64,000 nucleotides of DNA, taken from Flavobacterium sp. xlx-214. GTDB lineage: Bacteria; Bacteroidota; Bacteroidia; Flavobacteriales; Flavobacteriaceae. Positions 43,821 to 52,196 of the stretch are shown here, in pieces. The notes beneath the pieces are model-generated. The model was not told the DNA's origin and did no database searches. It was given only the letters and a program-made list of their open reading frames with translations. The stretch spans positions 2,418,001 to 2,482,000 of the forward strand of contig NZ_CP059431.1 in assembly GCF_013874595.1 (NCBI RefSeq). Reading direction: 5' to 3'. How positions within the stretch are numbered: position 1 is the stretch's first letter; each line of letters opens with the position of its first letter. A program made the translations under genes and the position numbers.

Positions 43821-44552
43821 TTAGTTGTTGCTTTGTTTTTCTTTCAACAAATGTCTAATAACGGTTTCGGCACTATGCAAACCAAACAAACCAGGCATCC
43901 AACTGTTAGTACCAAAAAACGATTTTTTAAAATTGGTACCGTCGGTCATTTTTAAACTACTTTCATCAGGTTTTTCTAATGAAAAAACAGCTTTAACACC
44001 ACTACTTACCCCCATTTTTCTTAATCGTTTACGAATAACTTTAGCCAACGGACAAACATCAGTTTTGCTAATATCTTTTACCACTACTTTACTTGCAAGC
44101 ATTTTACCACCAGCACCCATATTTGAAATAACTTTTACTCGAGCCTTTTTTGCCGCAACAATTAAATTTAATTTAGGTGTAATGCTATCTATACAATCTA
44201 ATACATAATCATACTGATCGGTAACAATTTCATAAGCTCGTTCTGGTGAAATAAATTCTTGAATCTTGATTAAATTTAGTTCAGGATTTATATCCATTAA
44301 ACGATTTCCTACGACATCAACTTTAGGTAAATTAACCGTACTATGTAACGCGGGTAACTGACGGTTTATATTGGTAATATCAACAGTATCACCATCAACA
44401 ATTGTTATATTACCAACACCAGCGCGGGCAATAAATTCTGCTGCAAACGATCCCACACCGCCTAAACCAACAATTAAAACGTTTGCGTTTTTTAAAACTT
44501 GTAAACCTTCTGGTTTAAATAATAATTCTGCTCTTTCTTGCCAAACAGCCAT
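43821..44552 (-). CDS. tcdA: tRNA threonylcarbamoyladenosine dehydratase (TcdA/CsdL)
   Basis: A ThiF/E1-like enzyme that, with ATP, cyclises t6A37 to ct6A in tRNA. Motifs are VLIVGLGGVGSFAAEFIARA (nucleotide-binding, near residue 22), DGDTVDITNINRQLPALHST, DYVLDCIDSITPK, and the C-terminal FGTNSWMPGLFGLHSAETVI. The start is taken at the ATG at 44552 (MAVWQERAELLF), which matches TcdA N-termini. A longer frame to 44636 adds 28 non-matching residues and overlaps the upstream TatD gene. Together with TsaD and the YciO-type protein it links this window to one tRNA modification pathway. Confidence 0.93.
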   Translation of the reverse strand: MAVWQERAELLFKPEGLQVLKNANVLIVGLGGVGSFAAEFIARAGVGNITIVDGDTVDITNINRQLPALHSTVNLPKVDVVGNRLMDINPELNLIKIQEFISPERAYEIVTDQYDYVLDCIDSITPKLNLIVAAKKARVKVISNMGAGGKMLASKVVVKDISKTDVCPLAKVIRKRLRKMGVSSGVKAVFSLEKPDESSLKMTDGTNFKKSFFGTNSWMPGLFGLHSAETVIRHLLKEKQSNN

Positions 44553-44601
44553 TAATTTGTAATTTGAATAGTAGTTCTTCGATCGAAAAATCGATTTGCT
44601 A

Positions 44602-45237
44602 CTAAAGGTTAAAAACTCTATTAAAATTTTGCTCAATTATCTTTGATACATCTACTTGTAAAATACTTTGGGCTTTTTCATATACATCAACAATAGTCTC
44701 ATTAATAGTATCTGTTTCTAAAAAGATGTTATTTAAAGGAACTTTTTTAAGTACATTTCCCAACTCAGGATTTCGCAAAAGATACTTACCAAATGATAAA
44801 TAAAATTCATTTTTTATTAAACTGTTAGCTACTTGTTCATTTTTAGAAAAACCGTGAATAATTAAAGGAACTGTAAGTTGTAACTTATTTTTTATTTCAA
44901 TGACTTCCTGATAAGCCGCTACGCAGTGCAAAATTACAGGTTTTTTGTACTTTTCTGCTAACAACAACTGCGCAATTGCCACTTTTTTTTGTACTTCTAA
45001 ACTTGTTTCAATTCGTTTATCTAAACCACACTCACCCAGCGCTTTACAATTAGGTAATTGCAAATATTTTTCAATTAAAGCTAATTCATCTAAAAAAGTA
45101 TCTTCGTTTATATACCAAGGATGAATACCAACCGTAAAATAAGGCAATGAAACATCGATATCATTAGGATATTGATTCACTAATTCAATGATTTCATCAT
45201 TATTAGAAAATGAATGTGTGTGAATATTGAAATACAT
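44602..45237 (-). CDS. TatD-family metal-dependent hydrolase, short form
   Basis: A 211-residue hydrolase of the TatD DNase/metal-dependent hydrolase group. Metal-binding residues are seen in FNIHTHS, TVGIHPWY, ALGECGLD, VILHC, IIHGFS and FLETDT. It is about 40 residues shorter than typical TatD, which is usual for this Bacteroidota subgroup. The activity may be on DNA or another phosphoester; not defined. It lies 3 nt from the DUF1684 gene upstream and 49 nt from tcdA downstream, so it is in the same minus-strand run. Confidence 0.88.
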   Translation of the reverse strand: MYFNIHTHSFSNNDEIIELVNQYPNDIDVSLPYFTVGIHPWYINEDTFLDELALIEKYLQLPNCKALGECGLDKRIETSLEVQKKVAIAQLLLAEKYKKPVILHCVAAYQEVIEIKNKLQLTVPLIIHGFSKNEQVANSLIKNEFYLSFGKYLLRNPELGNVLKKVPLNNIFLETDTINETIVDVYEKAQSILQVDVSKIIEQNFNRVFNL

Positions 45238-45240
45238 ATT

Positions 45241-45825
45241 TTAATATTTTACTCCAGCATCAATAGCTTGATTGATACTATTTACTGAAGGCGTTATAGG
45301 ACAAGAATATCCATGTGTATAAGCACAATACGGATGATAGGCATAGTTAAAATTCAAAATGATTTTCTTGGCTTTTTTAGGAATCTTTAAATCGATATAC
45401 CTGCCTACTTCAGAAGTTGTTTCTCCGTTTGAATAATCTAAAAATGGTAAAAAGTATGAATCTTCGTATCCTTTCTTTTGGCTTAAAGCAATATTTTGAT
45501 ATACTTCTAACGTATGTTTTTGACCAAAAAGTTCAAAATGCAAAAGAGCAAACCGTTTATAATCTTGTTGTTTAGAACCAGTTGAAATCATTTTAAAAAC
45601 AGGTTGTTTTTTTAAATATTCAACTTTTGCCTCTACAATATAATCTTCTGAATATGGGTAAAATTGAATACCAATAAAGTTAGCTAACTCCTCTTTAGTT
45701 AACGGAGTTGTTTCTTCATTTAAATAAAAAGCCTTTAAATTATCTTGAAAAACATATACATCTTCTCTTGTATTTTGTGCAAAAAAAGCAGATGTATAAA
45801 AAAGAAGCAATAATAAAATACGCAT
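45241..45825 (-). CDS. DUF1684 secreted protein
   Basis: A 194-residue exported protein, with the signal MRILLLLLFYTSAFFAQ. It carries the DUF1684 signature near the C-terminus: GRYIDLKIPKKAK, then FNYAYHPYCAYTHGYSCPIT, with cysteines at two positions. The family is widespread and of unknown function. It heads the minus-strand run DUF1684-tatD-tcdA-kynU-ureohydrolase. A TAAATTTG element is 12 nt upstream. Confidence 0.88.
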   Translation of the reverse strand: MRILLLLLFYTSAFFAQNTREDVYVFQDNLKAFYLNEETTPLTKEELANFIGIQFYPYSEDYIVEAKVEYLKKQPVFKMISTGSKQQDYKRFALLHFELFGQKHTLEVYQNIALSQKKGYEDSYFLPFLDYSNGETTSEVGRYIDLKIPKKAKKIILNFNYAYHPYCAYTHGYSCPITPSVNSINQAIDAGVKY

Positions 45826-45836
45826 TGTTTTTTATT

Positions 45837-45844
45837 CAAATTTA
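45837..45844 (-). promoter_or_regulatory. Candidate -7 element (TAAATTTG) for the DUF1684 operon
   Basis: Exact TAnnTTTG on the minus strand, 11 nt before the ATG. A TTG lies 22 nt further upstream, slightly wider than the usual 19. Confidence 0.45.
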
Positions 45845-45911
45845 CACTTTTTATTAAAAATATTTACAATAATTCCTTTCATAAATCGTTATCCATAAAA
45901 TAAGACACATA

Positions 45912-46370
45912 ATGAAAAAAATATTTTTATTAAGTATTGGGTTACTTTCTTTTTATGGAAATGCCCAACAAAAAGAATTTTCATTTGAAAATTCTTCTAA
46001 ACCAAAAACTCAAGTGGTTAGATCGGTTATATTAGAAGGTAGTTCAACATCTTATATAACCGTTTCGGGATCAACATCTACTGAAAAACTAAAAGAAATT
46101 GAGCAAATTGCTAAAGAACATGGTATTGATATTAAATTTACTAATGAAAAATACAATCGTAATCAGTTAGAATACATAGAACTTTCATATTTAACCAATC
46201 AAAAATGGGAAACCATTACTTTTGGTACAGCCGATTTAAAACTATTACCTTTTGATGTATCATTTGGATATAAACTAGAAAACAATCAAAAAAACAAACA
46301 ATTTACATTAAAAAACAACAAAAATAACAGGCAAAATAGTGCAGAAGAAATCAATTTTCAAATAATCTAA
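45912..46370 (+). CDS. Small secreted protein resembling the periplasmic domain of the M56 protein
   Basis: A 152-residue exported protein, signal MKKIFLLSIGLLSFYGNAQ. The middle (residues about 53-95) contains KLKEIEQIAKEHGIDIKFTN and YNRNQLEYIELSYLTNQ. This pattern is also seen in the M56 protein at 55075-57261 (TKNLKENYNIDFSVRNVKFD, then NKIKSLDYTIRNKD). The two probably share a small periplasmic domain. The tail is rich in Asn, Lys and Gln. I do not recognise the family by name. The gene ends just before a terminator. Confidence 0.7.
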   Translation: MKKIFLLSIGLLSFYGNAQQKEFSFENSSKPKTQVVRSVILEGSSTSYITVSGSTSTEKLKEIEQIAKEHGIDIKFTNEKYNRNQLEYIELSYLTNQKWETITFGTADLKLLPFDVSFGYKLENNQKNKQFTLKNNKNNRQNSAEEINFQII

Positions 46371-46378
46371 CCAAATTT

Positions 46379-46409
46379 AAAAGACCTTCTTTATTGAAGG
46401 TCTTTTTTT
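46379..46409 (+). terminator. Terminator of the small secreted protein gene
   Basis: A 9-bp perfect stem, AAGACCTTC (46381-46389) with GAAGGTCTT (46396-46404) and a 6-nt loop, followed by a run of Ts. Confidence 0.85.
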
Positions 46410-46417
46410 TAACTTTG
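46410..46417 (+). promoter_or_regulatory. Candidate -7 element (TAACTTTG) for the propeller lipoprotein
   Basis: Exact TAnnTTTG directly after the terminator T-run, 14 nt before the ATG at 46432. Confidence 0.5.
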
Positions 46418-46431
46418 TTAAAAATTGTTTT

Positions 46432-47298
46432 ATGAAAAAGCATCTTATTTATTTAAGCGCATTTATATTATTTGCTTGTAATTCCAAATCGCAAGAAACT
46501 CATTTTAAGGAAGTTTTTTCGTTAGATAAAAAGCATAACGAAATTTCTGGAATGACTTATCATCAACCATCGCAAAAATTTTGGATGTTGCAAGACAAAG
46601 GCAATCCCTCAGAGTTGTATGTTTATACTACCGAAGGAACTTTTGAAAAAACCATTACTGTAAAAAATCAGGAAAACACCGATTGGGAAGATTTATCACA
46701 AGACCAACAAGGTAATTTATACATTGGTAATTTTGGAAATAATAAAAACGATAGACAAGATTTACGCATTTTAAAAGTAGATGCTGCTACCTTGCAAAAT
46801 AATGAAGTAGAAAGTTCTCAAGAAACCTCGTTTTATTACGAAGATCAACAAAGTTTTCCCCCTAAAAAAGGAGATTTGTTGTATGATTGTGAAGCTTTTG
46901 TTGCAACCAAAGATGCTTTTTATTTGTTTACAAAAAACAGAGCTAAAGGTTTTGATGGTACTTTTTATGTTTACAAAGTGCCTAACCAGCCAGGAAATTT
47001 TAAAGCGGTTAAACTAGCAACCTTAAAAACGTGCGATCAATATAAAAACTGTGCTATTACAGGTGCTGCAATGAATGCTGCTGAAGATAAAATAGCACTT
47101 TCTACACACAATAAAGTTTTTTTAATTGATTTTATAAACGATGCATCTTTTACACAAGATAATTTAAAAGTTGTGGAACTGAATCATCATTCTCAAAAAG
47201 AAGCATTAACGTTTAAAAGTGATAAGGAATTATTCATATCAGACGAAAGTGAAAAAGCAAAAGGAGAAGGAAAAGTATATGTATTGGATTTAAATTAA
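46432..47298 (+). CDS. SdiA-regulated-like beta-propeller lipoprotein
   Basis: A 288-residue predicted lipoprotein, MKKHLIYLSAFILFAC with lipobox LFAC. The mature part has repeated propeller strands (SGMTYHQPSQKFWMLQDKGN, NTDWEDLSQDQQGNLYIGNF, YDCEAFVATKDAFYLFTKNR, ALSTHNKVFLIDF, ALTFKSDKELFISDES). It resembles the SdiA-regulated or phytase-like esterase-fold proteins, though no catalytic residues are clear. Expected location is the outer or inner membrane, periplasm-facing. Its stop codon overlaps that of the convergent phosphoesterase gene by four bases inside a perfect hairpin. Confidence 0.75.
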   Translation: MKKHLIYLSAFILFACNSKSQETHFKEVFSLDKKHNEISGMTYHQPSQKFWMLQDKGNPSELYVYTTEGTFEKTITVKNQENTDWEDLSQDQQGNLYIGNFGNNKNDRQDLRILKVDAATLQNNEVESSQETSFYYEDQQSFPPKKGDLLYDCEAFVATKDAFYLFTKNRAKGFDGTFYVYKVPNQPGNFKAVKLATLKTCDQYKNCAITGAAMNAAEDKIALSTHNKVFLIDFINDASFTQDNLKVVELNHHSQKEALTFKSDKELFISDESEKAKGEGKVYVLDLN

Positions 47299-47314
47299 AA
47301 CTTAAATCCAATAC
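47281..47314. terminator. Shared hairpin across two convergent stop codons
   Basis: A perfect 13-bp stem, GTATTGGATTTAA (47281-47293) with TTAAATCCAATAC (47302-47314) and an 8-nt loop that contains both stop codons. There is no strong T-run on either side, so it is a hairpin terminator or 3'-end stabiliser rather than a classical terminator. Confidence 0.6.
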
Positions 47315-50300
47315 CAAATGTAACTAACTGATCTTCTTTACCTGCAAATAATCCTACATGTCCTGTAAACGATTCTAGCGCATTTAACCACAAACCTGCA
47401 CCGTAACTTTGGTACCATTGATTTGTTGGGTTGTACTTATTCCAAATTCTACCTGCATCATACCCTACATACAAACCATAACTTAATGGAATAACACCAT
47501 TGGTAATGTTTTTCATTTTATAGCGAATATCCTGACTTGCCACAAAAGAGGTATGTCCTATGAAACGTTGCTGACGATAACCTCGTAATCCGTTATTAGA
47601 ACCAATTGATGCTGCTTGATAAAAATGATAATCGTTTCCAAAAATCTTTTCAAATAAATAAGTTGATGACCACGTTAATTTTTTATTGTTAGAAATAGGC
47701 ACCACAAAATTTAGTTTAGAATTTAAATATTGGTGCGATTTGTCGAAATCATCAGCAAAGAAACGCGCTCCATACAAAACCATAAAACCTAAACCAACAG
47801 TAGGTTCTTGAATGTTATCGTAATTTTCAAATTGATATTTTAAGCGTCCTCCTACAAAATGTTGTCGTGTATAGGTATCAAACAAATGTGTAAGTAATTG
47901 TTCATCAATTAAACGATTATTGGTTTCTTCAATCTTTGTTGATTCATAAGTTGGTCCAAACAAAAATGAACTTCCATTACGACCTTTCCATTCATATGAT
48001 GGTTTAAATTCAAATTGCGATGTACGTACACGGTAATGATTTTCTTCAAACTTTTCATGATCGTATTCTTTTAAATTATCAAATCCAAAAAAGTTTTTTG
48101 TAAAATTAGACGATGTTGATAAAGCATCAACCGTAATATAACCTGTGTTAGAGTAATCTTTAAAACTACCTTTATATACCGCAGACACGCCCGATGTAGC
48201 AAAATTATACTTTACACGTAATTGATGTTTTTGCGAATAAGGATTGCGGTTAAACTTGTTAACCGTATAAACACCATACAAACCAAGCATTAAACCATTA
48301 TCTCTATTATACCCAGCATCAGGAAATAAAGCCATAATATTTAACGGTGCTTTGCGGTAATCGTACTGATTTAAAGCGTATTGATCTTTTAAAACTACGC
48401 TTGCATTGCCTTTATCATCAAAATTATTAGGCTTTGATTTGTAATCGAAAATTTTGGTAGCTGTATGTGTTGCAACATTATAAGCATCATTATTTCTACC
48501 ACCAATTAATTTTAATTTAATAGGCGATTTTTCTCCTTCTACCTTAATTTCATCGTCGTCATCTAAACCATAAACCCAAATTTCTTTCGTATTTTCTGGA
48601 TAATAGGTATAAGTTGTTGTTAACGTATCGCCCGATTTTTTAGCTCTAAAATGATCAACAATAACTTTTTCTTTAGTCGTTTTTACAACAAAAGAATCTT
48701 TTTTATTGGTACCAACAACCGTTGCGTATTTAAAAAGCTCGTTGTAATATTTACCAGAAAATTCAACTAGTTTGCTTCTTCTTGCTTTTAAAACACGAAT
48801 AATATCATTAGTATATTGATTTTTAATTTCTGTAGGCAATTCATTAAAAGCTTCTTCAATTGCTTTATCACTAATACCATCAACCACTTCTTGTGCGGTA
48901 TTTTGCCAATCTGTAAGTGATGTATTTTGAAGAAAAACTTTGTCTAAAGGAAAAGCCGATTTTGTTATCCAACGCGGATTGCCATACTTTTCTTTATACG
49001 TTTGCATGTGACGCAAAGGATTCAATCTGTTTAAAAGTGATAAAAGATTACCATCAATCTTAGCAAATGCTTGGTCACGATCTCGTGGAATGGGTTGATA
49101 CATTATTTTATCTCCTTCCTTTTTTTCAACCCAACGCCATTGATCCGAATGACGATCCCAATCGCCAATTAAAAAATCAAAAATACGTGCACGTAAATAC
49201 ATTTTAGCATCTACTTGGTATTTTTCATCTTTTTCTAAATTCACTAATAAATCTTGCGTACTAATAATATCATCGCCATTTCCATAAGAATCTAAATCTT
49301 TTTGTGATTTATGAGGTCGCTCTTCAATCATATACAACTCATTTCCATAGATTTCATTGTACTTACCTAAAGCATTTTGTTTAGGGACATAAAACAACTT
49401 AGGATTTGAGTGATATAAATTTACAGCATCAGATAATTTTCCTAAAATAAAAGGAGTATACGGATGCGATGTGGTGTAATAATCGTCAATAAACTCTAAA
49501 ACATAAGTATCTTCTAACTTATCTTCCACATAAGTATCTTTAAAAATAGCCGATTGTAAAAACTGTTTAGAACTTTTACGTAAGCCGCGCATTACATATT
49601 GTTTACCTTGTGTATCCTCTAATCGCAAAGACATAGATTGGTTACCACCACCAGAAATAATAGGCGTTAAACCACCATAAAGTGTTGCTAAATTAGCTAC
49701 AGGTGCTTTTACTGGTGTTCCGTAAATACTGCGGTAGTGTTTACCAAATAAAAATTGATATGTTTTTGATTTTTGTACCGACTCTTGTGTGTAAACCGAT
49801 GCTGTTGTAGTAGTTTGCGTAACTTCGGGAAACTTTTTTGTATATTCATAAGGCATTAGTACGCTTTTTTGAAAAGTAACTTCCTCACCTGCTTCATTTA
49901 ATTTATGAATACTTAAATCGACCCTATTGTTTTCGTAAACTTTTAAAGTAGCAAATCCTAAATCGCCTAAAGAATAACTACTTGCTTGTACTTTACGTGC
50001 TTCTTCTTTTTTTGAACCTGCTCCGCTAATTAATTGTTTAACACCATCATCTTCAATATATTGCAAATTATGCTCGTGTCCTGAAACAAAAATAACTTGC
50101 TCTTGATTTTTGGTTAATGTTTTTAAACGATCAACCAAAGCGCGGTAATACGTATGCTGCATATCAGCAGGACTAGCCCCTGATGTTTTTCTTAAATAAT
50201 TACCAATTGTTCCTAAAACGGGTAGTGGTATATTTTTATAGGGAAAAAGATGCTGACGTGCTGAAAAATACCCTCCGTGCGAACCATTTGTAAGCATAGG

Positions 50301-50987
50301 ATGATGAATAGCAACTACCGTAACTTTGTTTTGATTTTTGTTGATTAAACTTCTAAACTCTTCAAAAAAATCTTCGCGCGATTTTATAAAACTTCCTTCG
50401 TTTATATTAGAATGCTTGTCCCAATTTTGAATAAACCATTCGCTATCAATAGTAATAATAGTTAATTGATCGTTTATTTCTAAAGCATCAATAGCTTCGT
50501 ATTTTTTAGGCATAAACGATTTCTTACCCAGTTTACTTTCAACGTATGTTTTTTGCTCCATCAATCCATCCAAACCGTGGTACCAATCATGATTTCCGGC
50601 TAAAAAAACAGTAGAACCGTTTACTTTTTTAGCTACATCAATTTGCGCATCTAATTTAGCTTCTGCAACAGAACGGTCCTTCTCTCCTACTTTTGGCATT
50701 CCCAAAGGATAAATATTATCGCCAATAAATAAAAGGGTTTGTTTAGATTTTGCATCGGTAGCGTAGTTAGAAACTGTCTGTAATAATTTCTGTCCGTTTG
50801 CTTCGTCTGCATTACCTGCATCGCCTACCACAACAATTTCGTGCAATAAATTACCAGAATTTTCGTTACTTAGCATGTTGCTTTTAAAATCTTTACCCAT
50901 TTGCTCGTGATACGAGGCACACGATACTACGGTAAACGTAATTATTGTGAAAAAAGATATTTTTATGATAGGTAACTTTAATTTCAT
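47295..50987 (-). CDS. Lipoprotein metallophosphoesterase fused to a kinase-like domain and an Omp85-type barrel
   Basis: A 1,230-residue envelope protein. (1) A lipoprotein signal, IIKISFFTIITFTVVSC, with cysteine 23. (2) A calcineurin-like phosphoesterase, residues about 48-330, with GDAGN, FIGDN, LAGNHDWYHG, AIHHPM and SGHEHN, all metal ligands present. (3) A region about 440-760 with a glycine loop (ISGGGNQSMSLRLED), YVMRGLRK, FLIGDWDRHSDQWRW (Asp611-His613) and PIPRDRDQAF, which resembles atypical kinase folds such as HipA, Fam20 and CotH. (4) A beta domain, then a C-terminal barrel with the Omp85 motif GLRGYRQQRFIG near residue 1135 and a terminal phenylalanine. Phosphoesterase and barrel are clear; the kinase-like reading is inference. 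The start is the ATG at 50987, though 50999 is also possible. Confidence 0.8.
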   Translation of the reverse strand: MKLKLPIIKISFFTIITFTVVSCASYHEQMGKDFKSNMLSNENSGNLLHEIVVVGDAGNADEANGQKLLQTVSNYATDAKSKQTLLFIGDNIYPLGMPKVGEKDRSVAEAKLDAQIDVAKKVNGSTVFLAGNHDWYHGLDGLMEQKTYVESKLGKKSFMPKKYEAIDALEINDQLTIITIDSEWFIQNWDKHSNINEGSFIKSREDFFEEFRSLINKNQNKVTVVAIHHPMLTNGSHGGYFSARQHLFPYKNIPLPVLGTIGNYLRKTSGASPADMQHTYYRALVDRLKTLTKNQEQVIFVSGHEHNLQYIEDDGVKQLISGAGSKKEEARKVQASSYSLGDLGFATLKVYENNRVDLSIHKLNEAGEEVTFQKSVLMPYEYTKKFPEVTQTTTTASVYTQESVQKSKTYQFLFGKHYRSIYGTPVKAPVANLATLYGGLTPIISGGGNQSMSLRLEDTQGKQYVMRGLRKSSKQFLQSAIFKDTYVEDKLEDTYVLEFIDDYYTTSHPYTPFILGKLSDAVNLYHSNPKLFYVPKQNALGKYNEIYGNELYMIEERPHKSQKDLDSYGNGDDIISTQDLLVNLEKDEKYQVDAKMYLRARIFDFLIGDWDRHSDQWRWVEKKEGDKIMYQPIPRDRDQAFAKIDGNLLSLLNRLNPLRHMQTYKEKYGNPRWITKSAFPLDKVFLQNTSLTDWQNTAQEVVDGISDKAIEEAFNELPTEIKNQYTNDIIRVLKARRSKLVEFSGKYYNELFKYATVVGTNKKDSFVVKTTKEKVIVDHFRAKKSGDTLTTTYTYYPENTKEIWVYGLDDDDEIKVEGEKSPIKLKLIGGRNNDAYNVATHTATKIFDYKSKPNNFDDKGNASVVLKDQYALNQYDYRKAPLNIMALFPDAGYNRDNGLMLGLYGVYTVNKFNRNPYSQKHQLRVKYNFATSGVSAVYKGSFKDYSNTGYITVDALSTSSNFTKNFFGFDNLKEYDHEKFEENHYRVRTSQFEFKPSYEWKGRNGSSFLFGPTYESTKIEETNNRLIDEQLLTHLFDTYTRQHFVGGRLKYQFENYDNIQEPTVGLGFMVLYGARFFADDFDKSHQYLNSKLNFVVPISNNKKLTWSSTYLFEKIFGNDYHFYQAASIGSNNGLRGYRQQRFIGHTSFVASQDIRYKMKNITNGVIPLSYGLYVGYDAGRIWNKYNPTNQWYQSYGAGLWLNALESFTGHVGLFAGKEDQLVTFGIGFKF

Positions 50988-51014
50988 AACTTTAAACATA
51001 TAATTTTTTCGTTG

Positions 51015-52196
51015 ATGGAACTTTTAATAAAAGCCGAAGCATACGTTTTTAACTTATTCAAAGATAAACTTTCTGCTGAATATATTTACCACGATTTTTT
51101 ACATACTTTGCGTGTGGTTACAGCTTTAAAAGAGCTAATTAAAGGTGAAGGTATTGAAGAACAGAATTCAATAGAACTGCTATTGGCAGGATGGTTTCAT
51201 GATACGGGTTATATTTACGGAAATGAAAATCACGAAGAAAAAAGCTGCACTATTTTTAAAGAGTTCATAAATAATGAGTCTAATTTTTCAATAAATATTG
51301 AAAATGTTTGTGCTATTATTTTGGCAACTAAATTTGGAAAAGAACCAACCAATATTTTAGAAATGTGTATGAAAGATGCCGATTTTTATCATTTTACATT
51401 AGATAATTATCAAGAGCATTGCATGGTGTTAAAAAAAGAAATTGAGTTTATACAAAACAAAGAAATTTCTGACGAAGAATGGTGTGCGGGCAACATTAAA
51501 ATGTTTACTAAAATACAACATTACTATACCAATTATGCAAAAACATTTTGGCAACCTAAAAAGGAAAAAAACCTGTTTAAAATTTACGATCAAAATGTAA
51601 AAGAGAAATTAGGTAAAAAAAGTACCAATAAGGAACTTAAAGAAAAGAAATTAGAGAAGTTAGATAGACCAGAACGCGGAATTGACACGTTGTTTAGAGT
51701 TACCTTAAACAACCATACCCAATTAAGTGCTATTGCCGATAGTAAAGCAAACATTTTACTTTCTGTAAACTCAATCATCATTTCTATTACGTTAACGGCT
51801 ATTATTCCAAAATTAGATAGTCCAAGTAACGCGCATTTAATAATTCCTACTTTTGTATTGCTTATTTTTAGCGTTATTACTATTGTATTTACCATTATGG
51901 CTACCAAGCCAAAAGTAAGTAGCAATCCTAATATTAAAAGCGATATTCAATCTAGAAAAGCCAATATTTTATTCTTTGGTAATTTTCATCAATTAGAACT
52001 AAACGATTTTAATACAGCCATGAACGATTTAATGAAAGATCGTGATTATTTATACGATACCTTAATTAAAGATTTGTATTATTTAGGTTTGGTTTTAAAC
52101 CGAAAATACAAATTGCTAAGCATTTCATATACCGTTTTTATGATTGGCATTATTTTATCGGTATCGGCTTTCTGCTTAGCTTTTATTAAGTTGTAG
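51015..52196 (+). CDS. HD phosphohydrolase fused to a Pycsar-type membrane effector domain
   Basis: A 393-residue protein. Residues 1-190 are an HD-family phosphohydrolase with metal ligands YHDFLHTLRVV (His30), GWFHDTGY (His62-Asp63), ENHEEKS and KDADFYHF (Asp121/Asp123). After a charged linker, residues about 217-393 match the Pycsar effector membrane domain (DUF5706/PycTM): RVTLNNHTQLSAIADSKANI, helix pairs near 242-285, ILFFGNFHQL, and a last helix near 370-390. PycTM proteins respond to cCMP or cUMP in anti-phage defence. The HD domain could degrade a cyclic nucleotide or other second messenger. No cyclase gene is adjacent. I start at the ATG at 51015 rather than the TTG at 51012. Confidence 0.82.
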   Translation: MELLIKAEAYVFNLFKDKLSAEYIYHDFLHTLRVVTALKELIKGEGIEEQNSIELLLAGWFHDTGYIYGNENHEEKSCTIFKEFINNESNFSINIENVCAIILATKFGKEPTNILEMCMKDADFYHFTLDNYQEHCMVLKKEIEFIQNKEISDEEWCAGNIKMFTKIQHYYTNYAKTFWQPKKEKNLFKIYDQNVKEKLGKKSTNKELKEKKLEKLDRPERGIDTLFRVTLNNHTQLSAIADSKANILLSVNSIIISITLTAIIPKLDSPSNAHLIIPTFVLLIFSVITIVFTIMATKPKVSSNPNIKSDIQSRKANILFFGNFHQLELNDFNTAMNDLMKDRDYLYDTLIKDLYYLGLVLNRKYKLLSISYTVFMIGIILSVSAFCLAFIKL

